DNA of 64,000 nucleotides, taken from Serinus canaria (lineage: Eukaryota; Chordata; Aves; Passeriformes; Fringillidae). The stretch lies in NCBI RefSeq assembly GCF_022539315.1, contig NC_066314.1, positions 47,367,180-47,431,179 of the forward strand. Direction: 5' to 3'. Positions 16,001 through 28,467 of this stretch are shown here, one piece after another (positions within the stretch are counted from its first letter, which is position 1; the number at the start of each line of letters is the position of its first letter). Made by a program: the position numbers and the translations under genes. The notes under the pieces were generated by a model that worked only from the letters and a program-made list of their open reading frames with translations, was not told the origin of the DNA and did not search any database.

Positions 16001-19000
16001 AGAAGTACAATAACAGGTCAGTTAGTCTGGTTTATTATTACTAAATTGCACTTTATTTGATAGTGAGATTCTCCTAAGAAAAATTACTATTTTCCATTTA
16101 TTTCAGGTCCAGATCCCACAGCAAGCATGCCAAAAGGTATATAAATCTGCAGACAAGGAATACCAGCGGTGAAGTTAGCCTTTCACAAGCTGGAACATTT
16201 TAAGACTGTCTGGCACTGTTAGTTTAATGTCTGGCACTGTTAGTTTAAGAAGTCCATCTTTACAAACAAAGCTTTCTGTTACATAGTCATCTCTCTGTGT
16301 GTTTGTACACTATTTATCACCATGCTACTCAGTTTATACATCTACATCTATTTTGTGGCTATTACAATGCAGCTTCATGTCCCAAATAACACTTAAAACA
16401 CAGAGAATTGCTTTTTCTTTACAAAAGCTTCTAGCTAATATCTTTAAATGAAAGCCCATGTTTTCAAAATCCCTAAGCACCAGGTTAACTCATCAGATCA
16501 CCCATTAATAGTATGAGTGTAGTTTCAAATCTGCACAGTTAAAGGTCACCAGTGAGGTATGATTGCAAAGTGATTTGGGGAGGGGGGGGAAATAAGAAAA
16601 TGCCAGATTTGTGTAGTGTTTAGAACCTGCCAGATTAGTTTTTTTGTTGTAGCTATGAGGAACTATATAGTCCAATTTTTAAAGAACATCATAACACACA
16701 GATTCTGGCAGATGATCCCTGTCACTGCATCATTAAGTTCTTCTTTCCCTGATACAGATACTAGTTTAAAATGTAAAAAGAAGAAATTTTTTTCATATTT
16801 TTATTTGCTTTCAGGAGCCTGAATTTGCTATGCTGCAGCCATACAGTTATGAATTAACTATAAAATTGTCTGCATTAGTCAAAAAGAAGTTTTTGTAGGC
16901 CTTCTAATGTTGCTTTCCCCTGTCTGTTTGCCTGTGAATCAGACACTGCAATGGCTCTGAACACTGCAGGCCATTCATTCTCTGTACAGATGTGCTCTCA
17001 TATATAGAGTGTGTAATGTTCACAGCACTCTGGTGAGAGTGGCTGGGTGAGAGCAGTGTGTGCTGTAATCCCTCCCTGTTCCTAGGTCTAGGTCCCGGGA
17101 CCGCCGCAGACACCGCTCTCGCTCAGCCTCGCGGGAACGGAAGAGACGGACTCGATCCAAATCCCGGGAGAAACGGCACCGCCACAGGTCCCGCTCCGCC
17201 AGCCGCAGCCGGAGCCGCAGCCACCATAGAAGCAGGCACAGCTCCAGGGAGAGGAGCCGAGAGCGCAGCTCCAAAAAGAGGTGAATGTTGCCCGAGAAAT
17301 AAATGGCTTTTCCCAACACACAGTGAGAATTTTCACACTAAATTAAGTTTATGCTTACCACTTGGTAATTTCAACTCATTTTGAGTCTGTCTCAGATCTC
17401 AGTTACAATTTCAGCATATTTATGATTTGACACACCAGAGTGCTTTATTCTCTACTTCTTTAATATATCGGTAACAGGATTATATATTATTTCTGTTTTG
17501 GATGAGTGCTACAGAGTATTGGTGTCAAGTTGATACCAGTTTCATGCAGCATAGAAAGTGAAACAAATGATTTTCATTTGAACCCAGGGATATCGGCAGT
17601 CATCTTACTGTCAATGCCTTCAGGTTTTCCCTTGGGCTCTTGTTCCCAACACCCATCTGTTCTGAACTGCACCAGATAAAAGTAGGTTTAGGTATGCCTG
17701 AAAGTAAGCTTCTTGCACTGCATCTGAAGATTGTGCTTTGCAAGGATCTCTCATGGAAAGATTACTGCAGGGGGCAGGCGGGGGCTGTTGCTTTTGAATG
17801 ATTCAGTTGTTGACTTTTTTACATGAATGAGGAGAGCATAACTTAAAAGGGTTGGGGTTGTACAATGAGGCATTTGGTAGGGAGGTCTGCTCATAAACAG
17901 GATTCTCTTGCATAGGTTACCCACTGTGGCATACTTCGAGAGCAGTTCAGTGAAAGGGTGCCCAGTCTTAAAACCCTGAGACTGTTGACCTACAAGAAGA
18001 TAAAGGTCAGGTTTTGAAGGGGCCACACATGCAGAGCTTACAGTTCAAATTATTTCAGGAGTTAAATCATAGTTACTTCTGCAGGGGACTTGGGCACAAG
18101 GTACTTGATGAACCATTGTACTAATTCCAGGATGAGGCTCTTATTTGGCATATAGTTTCTCTTCTTCTGTGACATGTAGTTTGTGGAATAGGGTAATGCC
18201 TGTGGATCCCAGTGTTTTTTGCAAGTACTAAGTCTTGCAAAACACTACATTGTAGGGAAAGTGATCTTTTCAGATAAGCAACTAACGTGAAAGGTCACTT
18301 CTTTGTAAGCTTACAAAAGGAAATTAGTAGAGGAGCATTTTGCAGACCTTATTTTTGAAGCTTGGAGGTTAAGTGACAGTAACTTTCTATAAAAGGAGAG
18401 AGTACAAACTCACAGTCCAGAGTACCAAGTTTTTCAACAAGAAAATGACTGGCTAGCTGTTAAAATTTTTCTGTAAAAATCTGTATTAGAACATTTTGTG
18501 ATTGCAGGACATGGTAAAATACAGATGGAATGTTTTTCCAAAACAGACCTACGTGCATCTCTAAGGGAATATAGAGGAGGATGTCTAATCCATTTTTCTC
18601 TCATACAGGTAGCTAATTTAGTTCAAAACTACCTCGTTTGTTTAACAAAACAGGTCTTTTCTGCCTCCATCATAAAGGTTTTCAAAATGCCTATTTATCA
18701 GAGTAAAATATCTAAAAAGGAACACTACCCTAACCTTTCAAAGTCACACAAGGGTTAATTCTTATAACAAAATATGGTTGTAGAACAGATTCTGGATTCG
18801 GTTTGTATTTGTCATATAAAGCCTCCCTTCCAGAATTATGCAAGTTTATTTCCCACTGCTTTTAAGCAAATTCTGGTTTTTAAATGTGTTTTAAAGTTTG
18901 TAATTTATAGTCCGAGAAAGGCTAGACACTGATGAGAAAGTTCCACTCAACTCCAGTTAATGTAAACTTGGAGGTGGAGGCTGAAAGTAAGAGATGTAGT

Positions 19001-19433
19001 GAAGCACATTGAACTTAATCTGGGCTCTGTAATAAATGTAAATTAAATCCTACCTCAAAGTACTTGTCTTTTAAGTGGGAAAGAGAGAAGGGTAGAATGA
19101 TTTGGTGTCTTCTCATACACTTCTGTTTATATAAATCTAAAGCTGGGCTGGAAAAAGAAGAAAAATATAAAACCGAAGTTCTGTTCGATAGCTACCAGTT
19201 CATGTCTAACCTGAGTTCTCAAATGCACTGCACTTTTCAGATCCTCTAAAGAAAGATCTTCCAGAGACAAAGAGCGCTCAAGAGATCGCGATCGAACATC
19301 CCGTGACAAAGACAGAAGCTCGAGGGAGAGGTCACCGCGGGATTTCAAAGACAAGAAACGTTCCTACGAAAGCGCTAACGGCCGATCGGAGGAGCCAAGG
19401 AGCTCAGAGGAGCGTGAAGCAGGGGAGATATAA
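1025..19433 (+). CDS. LUC7L2: LUC7L2, U1 snRNP-associated splicing factor (5' partial)
   Basis: Nine coding exons join in phase with GT-AG borders: 1025-1119, 10052-10150, 10995-11105, 11767-11910, 12964-13140, 15176-15267, 16107-16136, 17086-17280 and 19241-19433, with stop TAA at 19431-19433. The first exon, about 26 residues, lies left of the window. Seen in order: an N-terminal zinc finger (RVCKSHLLNCCPHDVLSGT, then GECLKVHDLAL), a charged coiled coil across exons 10995-11910, a C2H2-type finger (LRVCEVCSAYLGLHDND, then ADHFGGKLH), an Arg/Glu-rich helix, and an Arg/Ser domain ending SSEEREAGEI. Family knowledge: Luc7 proteins bind U1 snRNP in the nucleus and influence 5' splice site choice. 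The paralogue LUC7L was considered and set aside. The residues GDTTRQRIKFSDD and EREKLRRSRSHSK and the tail KKRSYESANGRSE match LUC7L2, while LUC7L has a different RS tail. No frameshift or stop is seen. Confidence 0.96.
1120..10051 (+). other. Large LUC7L2 intron, 8.9 kb
   Basis: This AT-rich stretch lies between the LUC7L2 exons ending at 1119 and starting at 10052. The short open frames in it show no protein I recognise and no coherent splice structure. I saw no recognisable RNA gene or CR1 fragment here, but small snoRNAs or regulatory elements could be missed by eye. Confidence 0.7.
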
Positions 19434-20280
19434 CTGGCTGTATATTCACCTGATCTCTAGCTTCCTATGGAGTTGCATACTTTGGTTTAGTTTACAGTTG
19501 TTCAAAGGGACACCAGTGAGCAGTTCCAACACTGATACAACTAGGGTAGATGTACAGTATATAAAAGTGGTTATAACAAAGTCAGAATTAAACCCCATGA
19601 AGTCATGGTGCCTAAAGCTGGGTCCTGGACTTCCACCAAGTTGTAAAACTTTTCTGAAAGATTTCTCTTTATTCAGGACAACAGTTTTATGTACCAAGAT
19701 GCAGATCTCAATGTTTTTAATCTCCTTTCCAATACAAGTTAGTGAACAAATTATATTGTACTACTTGCCTTGGGTGCTTTTGAACCTTTATAAATTCTCC
19801 AATTCTGCTCCAGTCAAAACAGCAGCATTGAAAGGTTGTATTTGGGGGGGATTTTTTTTGTTTGCTTTTTTGTAAGAGGGTGGGTGGATGAATATTAACT
19901 TTTAAGATTATGTTCCCAGTGTTGGGTTTTATTTTTGTTTGGGATCCTAGGAGTTGATTACAGTGGGAGCATTTAGACAGGAACGTGTGCTGGAGAAAGC
20001 GGAAATGTCTTTTTACAGTGCCTACTTAGACTCGGAAATTGAACAGCTGTTGCATTACATCTTTTTTATTTCTACTTAAATTTTGAAATCAAAGCCAGTC
20101 CCATATGTACCATTTGATTGGTATGTGTTCAATATATTTGTTTTTTTCCAGAAGGACTCTTTCTGCTTTTTCTTGTGGAGTACATCTTTAATTGTATTAA
20201 AACAAACAAAAAAAACCAGCAACAACAAAGAAAAATTAAGAACAAAAGAAATAAAAAAAAATAAAAAGAAACCATATTGT
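19434..20280 (+). other. LUC7L2 3' untranslated region (proposed)
   Basis: The sequence directly follows the LUC7L2 stop codon and is T-rich, with no coding signal. A cluster of AATAAA hexamers at about 20250-20270 is the likeliest polyadenylation signal before the CR1 fragment that begins near 20455. The exact end is an inference. Confidence 0.5.
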
Positions 20281-20454
20281 CCAATAACTTAACAAGGATA
20301 TACTGGTCTGTTAAGGTGGTTAACTTAGCAGTTCAGTCTTTTTAAAAATATCTGTTTATTAGAGTTTTTAACCTACAGATGTGCACTAGGAACAGCAGTC
20401 ATTGTGCTTACAATCCTGATTATTCTAAAATCTTCAAAAGCAGAAACGTGGAGT

Positions 20455-21345
20455 CAGAATCATAGAATCCTGGAACAGTTTGGGTTGGAAGAGACTTTAA
20501 AGATCACCCAGTTCCAACCCCCCTGCTGTGGTCAGAGACACCTTTCTCTAGTCCAGGTTGCTCAGAGCCCCATCCAGCCTGACTTTGAACCGTTCTAAGG
20601 GTGGGGCATTTACAGCTTCTCTGGGCAACCCCTCACCACCCTTACTGCAAAGAATTGATTCCTAATATCCAGTCTAAATCTACCCTCTTTCAATTTAAAG
20701 CCATTCCCCCTTGTCCTGACACTACATGCCCTTGTAAAAAGTCCCCCTCCATTTGTAGACTCCCTTTAGGTACTAGAACATGCTGTAAGATCTCTCCAGA
20801 GCCTTTTCTTCAGGCTGAACAACCTGAACTGTCACCTTTCCTCAGAGGAGAGGTGCTTAATCCCTCTGATCATCTTTGTGGCCTCCTGTGGGCCCACTGC
20901 AATAGGTCCATGTCCTTCCTGTGCTGAGGATCCCAGAGCTGGATGCAGCATTGCAGGTGGGGTCAGTGGGGGTCCCACCAGAGCAAAGCAGAAGGGCAGA
21001 ATCCCTTCTCTCACCCTGTTGCCCACACTGCGTTGGGTGCAGTCCAGGACACGTTTGGCTTTCTGGGCTGTGAGTGCACATTGCTGGGTCATGTCCAGCC
21101 CCGCATTCACCCCAAGTCCTCCTTAGCAGGGCTGCTCTCCATCTGTTCATCCTTCAGCCTGGATTTGTTTGGGATTGCCCTGGCCCAGGTGCATCACCTT
21201 GCACTTGGACTTGTTGAACTTTGCACACACCCACCCCTGAAGCCTGTTGAGGTCCCTTTGGATGGTATCCTTTCTTCCAGTGTGTTGACTGCACCAACTT
21301 GCTGAGGGTGTCTTTGATCTGAAGGGGTTGCTGTCCATTCTGTTG
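20455..21345 (-). mobile_element. CR1 LINE 3' fragment, reverse orientation
   Basis: The left end reads like the reverse complement of a CR1 3' terminus: a catagaat-type motif, then the characteristic gtttgggttggaagagact and ttccaacccccctgctgtgg. On the minus strand near 21150-21340 the translation contains reverse-transcriptase C-terminal CR1 residues (IQRDLNRLQGW and KCKVMHLGQGNP). The element is 5'-truncated, as most avian CR1 copies are, and is too degraded to be active. Confidence 0.9.
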
Positions 21346-22910
21346 GATTGAAAGTGTTTTGGGGTATTTAAACTACTCTCACTTGCAAGAATTTAGATGT
21401 TGGTACGTTTTCCTCCTTGTGATCACACCAAGTTACCTAGTAGTGATGCATAAGAGCAGTGTTTGTAATGATCTATTGGCATTTCCATTAGGTTCTGCAG
21501 CCTGTCTCTCCCTAGTGCAAGTGCCTACGAAGGCCTGCTAGCATCATTGTGTAATACCATTCACTCTGTGCATTCATCCTTGGTATTGTTTCTGTAGCAT
21601 CTTCGGTATGGTCAGAGCACATGGGTGATAATTCTGACACTGAAGATCATTTAGCATTGTATTGGCTGGCAGTGAAAGCTTGAACAGGACCTTTACACCT
21701 TTGCAAGGACTTGGATCCAGCATTGCACATTCCACTTTGAATTCACATCATTTTAAGCTGCCAAAGTGATGATGACAGCTAACTACTTAACCATTTATTT
21801 ATTTATCCATTTGAATTCTGAGTATGAGTTTCCTTCCTGGGACTGTTTCTTGATTTCCTGGATGGCCCAGGTGGTTGATGAATGGAAGTTACCAGTGTTT
21901 GTCCATCTGCTACAGCCAGAGTGTAAGTGCTTGAAAACATCTGTCATCACATAGTTGTTAATGGAATTCTAGTGGTGTGACAAAAGGTGACTGGTCATTT
22001 CTAGATATATCTTATATAGCACAAGTGCCAGTGATTACTTTGGAATTCCTTTCTGGAATGATATTCCAGAAATACTTAGGGCTTGTCTCCCCCTGCAGCC
22101 AGCAACTAGAAATTTTGTATTGTAAAAAGGGGGAGGAAGGGAGGGTGGGTGAAACTTGCATACTATGACAAAACAGTGCCTAGACTCCACACTAGCAAAT
22201 TCTGGATAATATGCCATCCATTTTACAAATTATTTTTTAATTTAATTACAAAAGGAGGATTGGCTTTGGGCTTTCCCTTATGTAGAGGAAGTACCACACT
22301 AAATGTTAAGCAAGAAGGTATCTCTGATTCCCTCATAAAATAATCTGATTAATTTGTGGAAACACAGGACTGAAGTGCAGTTGGGAAGAAAAAATGAAGA
22401 TGACTGATGAAACATGATGAAACACACTTAGGATGCAAAAGATTTGGAGCATCTATCAGAAGAGGAGAGTTGTGCCTAAATACAGATCTTCCACTCATCA
22501 GAACCCAATGACCTTAATTTCCAGGAGTGCAAAACTTAGGTATTCATCGCCTGTAAATTTCCTGCTGGACAGCTGAAGTGTAGTATGGACTGACCTTGGT
22601 TTTTATGGTTAAATAGATTGTGAAATGGAGCTCTTGAGGGAGCCTAGGGGTGCTGTAGCTGAGCATCAACTTTTGAGATCTTGGAAATTTTGCTAATGCA
22701 GTTGTAGCTCCATAGCAGTTTTTCTCAAACTGAAGAGGAACAAAATGAGCAGAAAAAGTAAGTTACTGAACTGATTTAAAGTGTTTGAACTTCAGTGAAC
22801 CTGCATCGTTCCCATATCTCATAATCAGTCCAGATTAGTCAGGGGAGTGCAAAACAAAAAGGTTAAGATGCTAAGGAGCTGGAGAATGGCACATTACCAG
22901 AAATGAGATC
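21346..22910. other. Intergenic, no gene seen
   Basis: No splice-consistent coding exon, RNA gene or clear repeat is visible between the CR1 fragment and the next CR1-like stretch. Confidence 0.5.
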
Positions 22911-22917
22911 CTCTCCT

Positions 22918-23100
22918 GAACATGGAATGGTAGAATTGGTTACCTTGAAAAAGCCCATCAAGAACATCAGATCCACCCATTAACCCAGCACTGCCCAGCC
23001 CACCACTAAACCATGTCCCCAAGTGCCATATCTTCCTGCCTTCTGAGTACCCCCATGGATGGCAACTCAGCCACCTCCCTGGGCAGTCTGGCTCAGTGCC
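22918..23100 (-). mobile_element. CR1-like fragment, reverse orientation
   Basis: The stretch contains tggaatggtagaattggtta, then ccattaacccagcactgccc, accactaaaccatgtcccca and a ggatgg..ccacctccctgggcag block. These occur in this order in reverse-oriented copies of an avian CR1 3' subfamily. Boundaries are approximate. Confidence 0.75.
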
Positions 23101-25999
23101 ACTGCAGACTGTGTTGCTTTTTCCGCTGCAGCAGGAGGAACCACACAGTAAAATGGTGACATTTCCAAGCAGAAGTGCTTGGCCTAGTGCCACTGTATCC
23201 TCTTACCCAACAAAAGACTTGCCAGTGGAGCTGCCATAGGAGGCTGTTCCTCTGTCCCTTTGCCTTCCATCAGCTGTTGAATCTGGGAGTTACCATCCTG
23301 TCACTTCAATGATAGCCCTTCCCTGGAGCCCCTCTCTCTGTCCAGCCTGTCTTGCACCACCCATCCCCAGGGGCAATGGGAGAAAATAGGTAAACCAGCT
23401 CTCTAAGCCAGTGAAAAGTGATGATTGAGCAAATGTTAAACAGCCTTGAAGCAGGGATTATCTATGTAGCTGAAGAGAGAATGGTAGCAAGACTTCAGAC
23501 CCCAGGGGGCAGTGCACGGCAGCCAAGGACATGGGTGGCTACATCCAAGCAGATTGGTCTAGCTGTAGGGACACAGAAGATGGGGGTTGCAGTCAGCATT
23601 AAACTAAGTATGAATGCAGACTGAGCCATGCTTCAGAGGCAATGGCAGTGTGCAGAGTGTTGTGTAGGGCATGCAGCACCTGATAACCCTTCCAGTTTAC
23701 TGCTCTCTGTCCCATATTTCACATGCCACCTTCCTCAGTATCTTTTTCCTTTGTTCCAAGGCAGTAGAGATTAGTTTCTTCTGATGTAGGGGCTTATAAA
23801 AAACATTAATGCACTCTTCATCCAGTCCTGCATGATGGTTCTTGATCTTTGGTTTTTTGCTTTGATGACTTTTTTCCACTTCCTTAATAAATTCTTGTCC
23901 TGTTACTACTTACATAATTTTTTATTCTTTTCAGTAAGACCTGAAATCTGTCTTTCCCTGCAGTTTGCAAAACTGGGAAGCAGCAGACTACTGGGCAGGA
24001 GTTGTATCAGCAGCTGGAAATACAAGGAAAGGAAGAAATGTTTGCTTCTAGCCCTGGCTTTCCCTGCTTTCCCCTCCGTGGGCATGTAATGGAGTCGGTG
24101 GGCAATTAGAGAGTTCTCTCCTGACATACCTCTCCTGGCTCTGGCTTTTCAGTTCCTGTTGCTGGGGAAACTGCAGTCCCAAATCCCTTCCCCTAGGCTC
24201 AGTGGTGCTGCCAGAGCACTGCAGGCAAGCAGAGATCTAAGAGATGCACCATGAGAAAGCAGCAAAGCAGGGCTGGACAGCAGCAAGGTCACAAAGGGCC
24301 TGAGAGCAGCAGGAGCTGCCTTAGCTGTACAGCCCTTTCCCAGGCTGAAAATATCTGACAAATGCTGACTGTGGTAAAGTATTGATGGTGATGCTCAGTT
24401 AAGTGCACAAGAGTTAGAAATTGTTCCACGTGCTGGCTCAGAGAGGCTGCAAAGAAGGCATTTTTACAGCACTGGCCCTTAGGCACCTTCAGCCCGGCTG
24501 GAGCCTCTGTCTCCAACTCTGGAAGGTGGTAAGTGGGTGGGGACTTTGCATTGGAACCACTGTACCTTTTCTATGGCTTGCCTTCAAATCTTCTGAAGCT
24601 CAAACTGGTTTGCAGCAGAGCAATGGGAGTAAAGAACTGTCACCACCTCTTTTCTGAGCTTTAACTACTTGTACTCCTTCAGAGGGATTTGAGACTATAA
24701 ATAGTTTTTTAAACATCTTGCTCTTGATTTACAGTCCTTGCCAGTGCTGTGCAATATGCTTCCCTTTCTCCCTGAGCTGAACAGAAAACTGAAGCAAATA
24801 AAGCAGCCTGCCCCATCTTCCCCTCTGGCTAGAGTTCCCCTTCTGGACTTTGGGATGTAGCATCCTTTGCTAAATGCAGTGGGTGATGAAAGCTACATGT
24901 TAAATGAAGGAAACCTCTGCATTTTTACTTGTTTACAAAACTGTTGCATTATGGTTAAGGGAAACCCATGAGAAGCCTGACTGCCACAAGTGTGATGAGT
25001 GCCTGGGTGGGAGCTGGAGCTGGTTTTGGAAATCCCCCAGTACCTCCAGTAAATGTGCACTTAAACCAGCTGCCACTGCTGCACATCACCTTTTCTGTGA
25101 AGCAAATGAGAGGGTACATCTGCTTTCTCTGTTTATTGCATTACACTGAAGCAAACCAGCATGTGGTTATTTGCAGTTACTAGCTGATTATTTCACCAAG
25201 TCTAAGGAATACAAAGAAAAGCAATTGAATAGTTCAGTTAGCACTGAAGGGAGGCTCAGGCTGTGTGACTGGACAGAACGAGTCCCGTGCCAGGCTGAGG
25301 CTCCCGTGCAGCCCACACAACAAGGCAGCAGTCTCCATCAGCTGGGTGCATTCTGAGTGCACAAGAGCCAGTGAGCTCTACTCTTGCTTCATGTGGGAAC
25401 TCAGCCCAAGTAATTTCCTGGGAGTAACACAGTGAAATCCACACCTGGAGACGTTCATCCCAACCCAGAGGAGTCCAGTGGTGACCACACTCAGTGTTGT
25501 CATCCCTTGTGCTGAAAGCTGCTCTGAGAAGCCAAGGCTGGGTGAATCTCCTGGCTCATGCAAGATGGGACTTTCCTCAAGTCTCTCCCAGATGCTGGGC
25601 ATTCCCATACACCACTTCCCCCTTGTTTAAGTTCAAACACAAAACAAAACTCAAGCCTCTTAAATAATGACCTCTACCAAGATTCTGGAGATGCTTCAGA
25701 TGGTCTCCTTCCTGTCAGTCATGGGGATAGAGAGGTGGTAGTTGAGCCAAAGGGCTGCTGGTGCTGCTGGCAGGAGCAAGTCTTTCTTTTAGGAATAGAA
25801 AGCTTAAAGTCATCATCTTAAAATGCAGTCTTCAAGGACAGTGGCCAGAGGAACCCACCTGAAACAAACTGCAAGGCGTATCAGGATTTGTTGGTTGACT
25901 GATGTATCTGTGGGTTTTGTTCAGCTGTGGAAACTCAGTTTGCTAAGGAAATTATTGACATTGATATTCTATATTGTATAAGCCTTTTTTCTTGCTTTT
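23101..25999. other. Intergenic, no gene seen
   Basis: Open frames of up to about 100 residues occur on both strands, but none resembles a known protein or is bounded by convincing splice sites. This region lies downstream (3') of both LUC7L2 and the globin gene. Confidence 0.5.
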
Positions 26000-26005
26000 T
26001 TTATT
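26000..26005 (-). terminator. Polyadenylation signal of the globin gene
   Basis: AATAAA on the minus strand lies about 93 bases after the globin stop codon, a typical 3' UTR length for globin genes. Confidence 0.6.
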
Positions 26006-26097
26006 GTTAAATTTTAATTTTTCCAGCTGTGGCTGGGGGCCCAAAAGCAGCAAATCAATGCTGGCAAGTTGTTTGAAGAGCCTGGAGGTGCACATCC

Positions 26098-28425
26098 TCA
26101 CCAACCCTCCTCTTTGTAGATATTGTTCAGGTGGGTACAGATTTCATTGGTCACCTTTTCAAAGGAAGCTTTGCAGTCTCCGCCAAATTTCTCCTCCATC
26201 AGTTGTAAGATAATGTCACAGATAATCTAAACAAGGAGAAGGGAAGAAACAGCTAGTGTGAACTTTCTCCATATTAGAGGCATAAGAACTTACCTATCTT
26301 TAGCTGGGATTCTTGGAGGGCGGAAAGGGGTACAAGAACAATTCAGAGCACATGACCTGCAGAGCTTGTAACAGGGCATGGAAAATATCTGCATTAGAGA
26401 ATTCACAAAAAAACTGCTGCTGGTGTTTTTACCCTAGTTAATGTGGACTGCACCTATCACTTAAGGATGGCTGTATAGGACTGATGTGCTTCGTCCATCC
26501 ACTGCAATCCTTCTCCAGGCAGGGGACTGTCCCAAATATTTCAAGGCCATGATGAGCCCTTTGCTGGACACCTATGGAAAACACGGCTTGAGGGCTAAGT
26601 TTTTCCCTGACCTTTCTTGCTCATTAGCTATCCAGCACTCTGTAGCAGAGTTCTTGCAGTAAGTCAGGTGGTATATTTTGCAATGCCAACTCCTTTCCTG
26701 TACAGCATTTATTGTTTTGTGTGCATTTTTACCCTGAAGAAGTATTTTCAGCCAGAAATCATCCCTTATTTTCCCACTCATTGAAAATTGGGCCCACTGC
26801 TTTTGAAATCACCTTCATTTGGATATAACTTTGCCAGAAAGTGCCTCTTTTTGCTGTGTAAGGCAGACAAAAGAGTTATAAATGCACTCTGCTAGTGATC
26901 TTAGGTGGATCTGGGCAAGTAATTTGATCCTGTATTTATTATTTGAGTTTGTTTAATTATGACACTGCTGTTGTCATTGTTGCTCAATAACAGCTGGTTT
27001 GGTTGTCCTGGAAAAGCTCAGCTCCTGTTACAAGATAAAAAATACATCAGGGACTGAAGTCCAGTATTAAAGTGCTTTTCTGTATCTTGTTATTAAATGG
27101 CAGGTGTGGGAATGGTATTGCTCTGAGAAAACCCTCTACAGCTCGTGGGCAGCTGTGCAGCTCCCACCACATCACCTGCCTGCACCACATCTGCTGTCCA
27201 GCCATCTTCCCCACCAGTGCCAGATCTCTCACTCCTGCCATCTTCCACCACCAACCTCCTCACCTTCCACCACCTCCATTCTCTGAGGCATATATATGTA
27301 TTCCAACATACAAAGCCTATGTTCCGCAGTTCTACCCCTCAAAGGGGAAAACATGCCCTCCTCATAATTACACCCTTTGGGAAGAGGGCTGCTCACTCAC
27401 CCTAAAGTTTTTGGGGTCAATCTTCAGCTGGGTGGCATGTTTCTTGCCAAGTGGGGTCACTATCCCAAGAAAAGCCTCAGAGTTGTCCAGGTGTTGCACC
27501 ATGTCGTTGATGGCACTGAAAACCTTCTTGCCATGGCCCCTGACTTGATCTGACTGTTTCATCTCTTCGGCAGAGTCCATGCCTTTGAAATGTGTGAAGT
27601 AGGACTTGGTGTCTGGGTGTTCAGTAAACATCCTGTTGAGGAATGAGAGACATCCTGACTTGTGGACCGAGGTATTAATGCAGACATAGCCACACATTCC
27701 AGACCTTGCCTTCCGCATTTATGTCCCTTTTCCCCTTCTCTTTATTAGAACAGCCACTCCTGCATTCCTTGTTTCTCCTTTGTCTTTTGCACCTATGCAT
27801 AACCCCCATGCACATAGCAGCCAGACCTCTCTCCCTTGCCTCTCCACAGGGCATTTCCTTTGCTCATTCCACCTTAAAACCTATAATGAACTTACTTCAC
27901 TCCTTCTAAAGATAATAGAAGGAGTGGAATAAGTTCTCTGTGTTACTTTCACAAAGAAGTGGGAGCACGTTCACATGGGGTGACTGTGACAGTTTAATAT
28001 TCCCAAAGATGTTCTGGACAGCAGATATGACCTCTATGATACTAATGAGTGTTTTCACAGATAAGCCCTACTATTAGTTTTGTTAATTAATCCCTTCCTA
28101 GAGTCCACTGCAAAGCTTTCTTACTGCCTGTAAGAGTTGAGTATGAGGTACTGCTTATTCCACTTATTTACAAGTAACACAATTCAGTGTGTATGAAATT
28201 ACCTTTGATCAATTACAGTCATCTTGGTCAAACTCTTTTTAAAAAGCAGTTTACTCCTGTGGGTAAAGTGGTTATCCACCTGAAATATCCATAGCAAATT
28301 CCACATTGCATTTCACAGAGTCACTTGGGGCTTGAAGGAACCTCTGTAGGTCATCTGGGTCAGTACCACTGGTCAAGCCAGTTGCCCAGGACCATTTGTG
28401 CCAGTGCTCAGTTGCACTCAGAAGT

Positions 28426-28467
<42 letters not shown>

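Noticed and set aside
16207..16248. Tandem 21-bp duplication (tgtctggcactgttagttta)
   Set aside because: It is real but a trivial two-copy slippage event in a LUC7L2 intron.
1025..19433. LUC7L (alpha-globin neighbour) instead of LUC7L2
   Set aside because: The N-terminal residues and the RS-domain tail match LUC7L2 much better, so the nearby globin is not evidence for an alpha-globin cluster.
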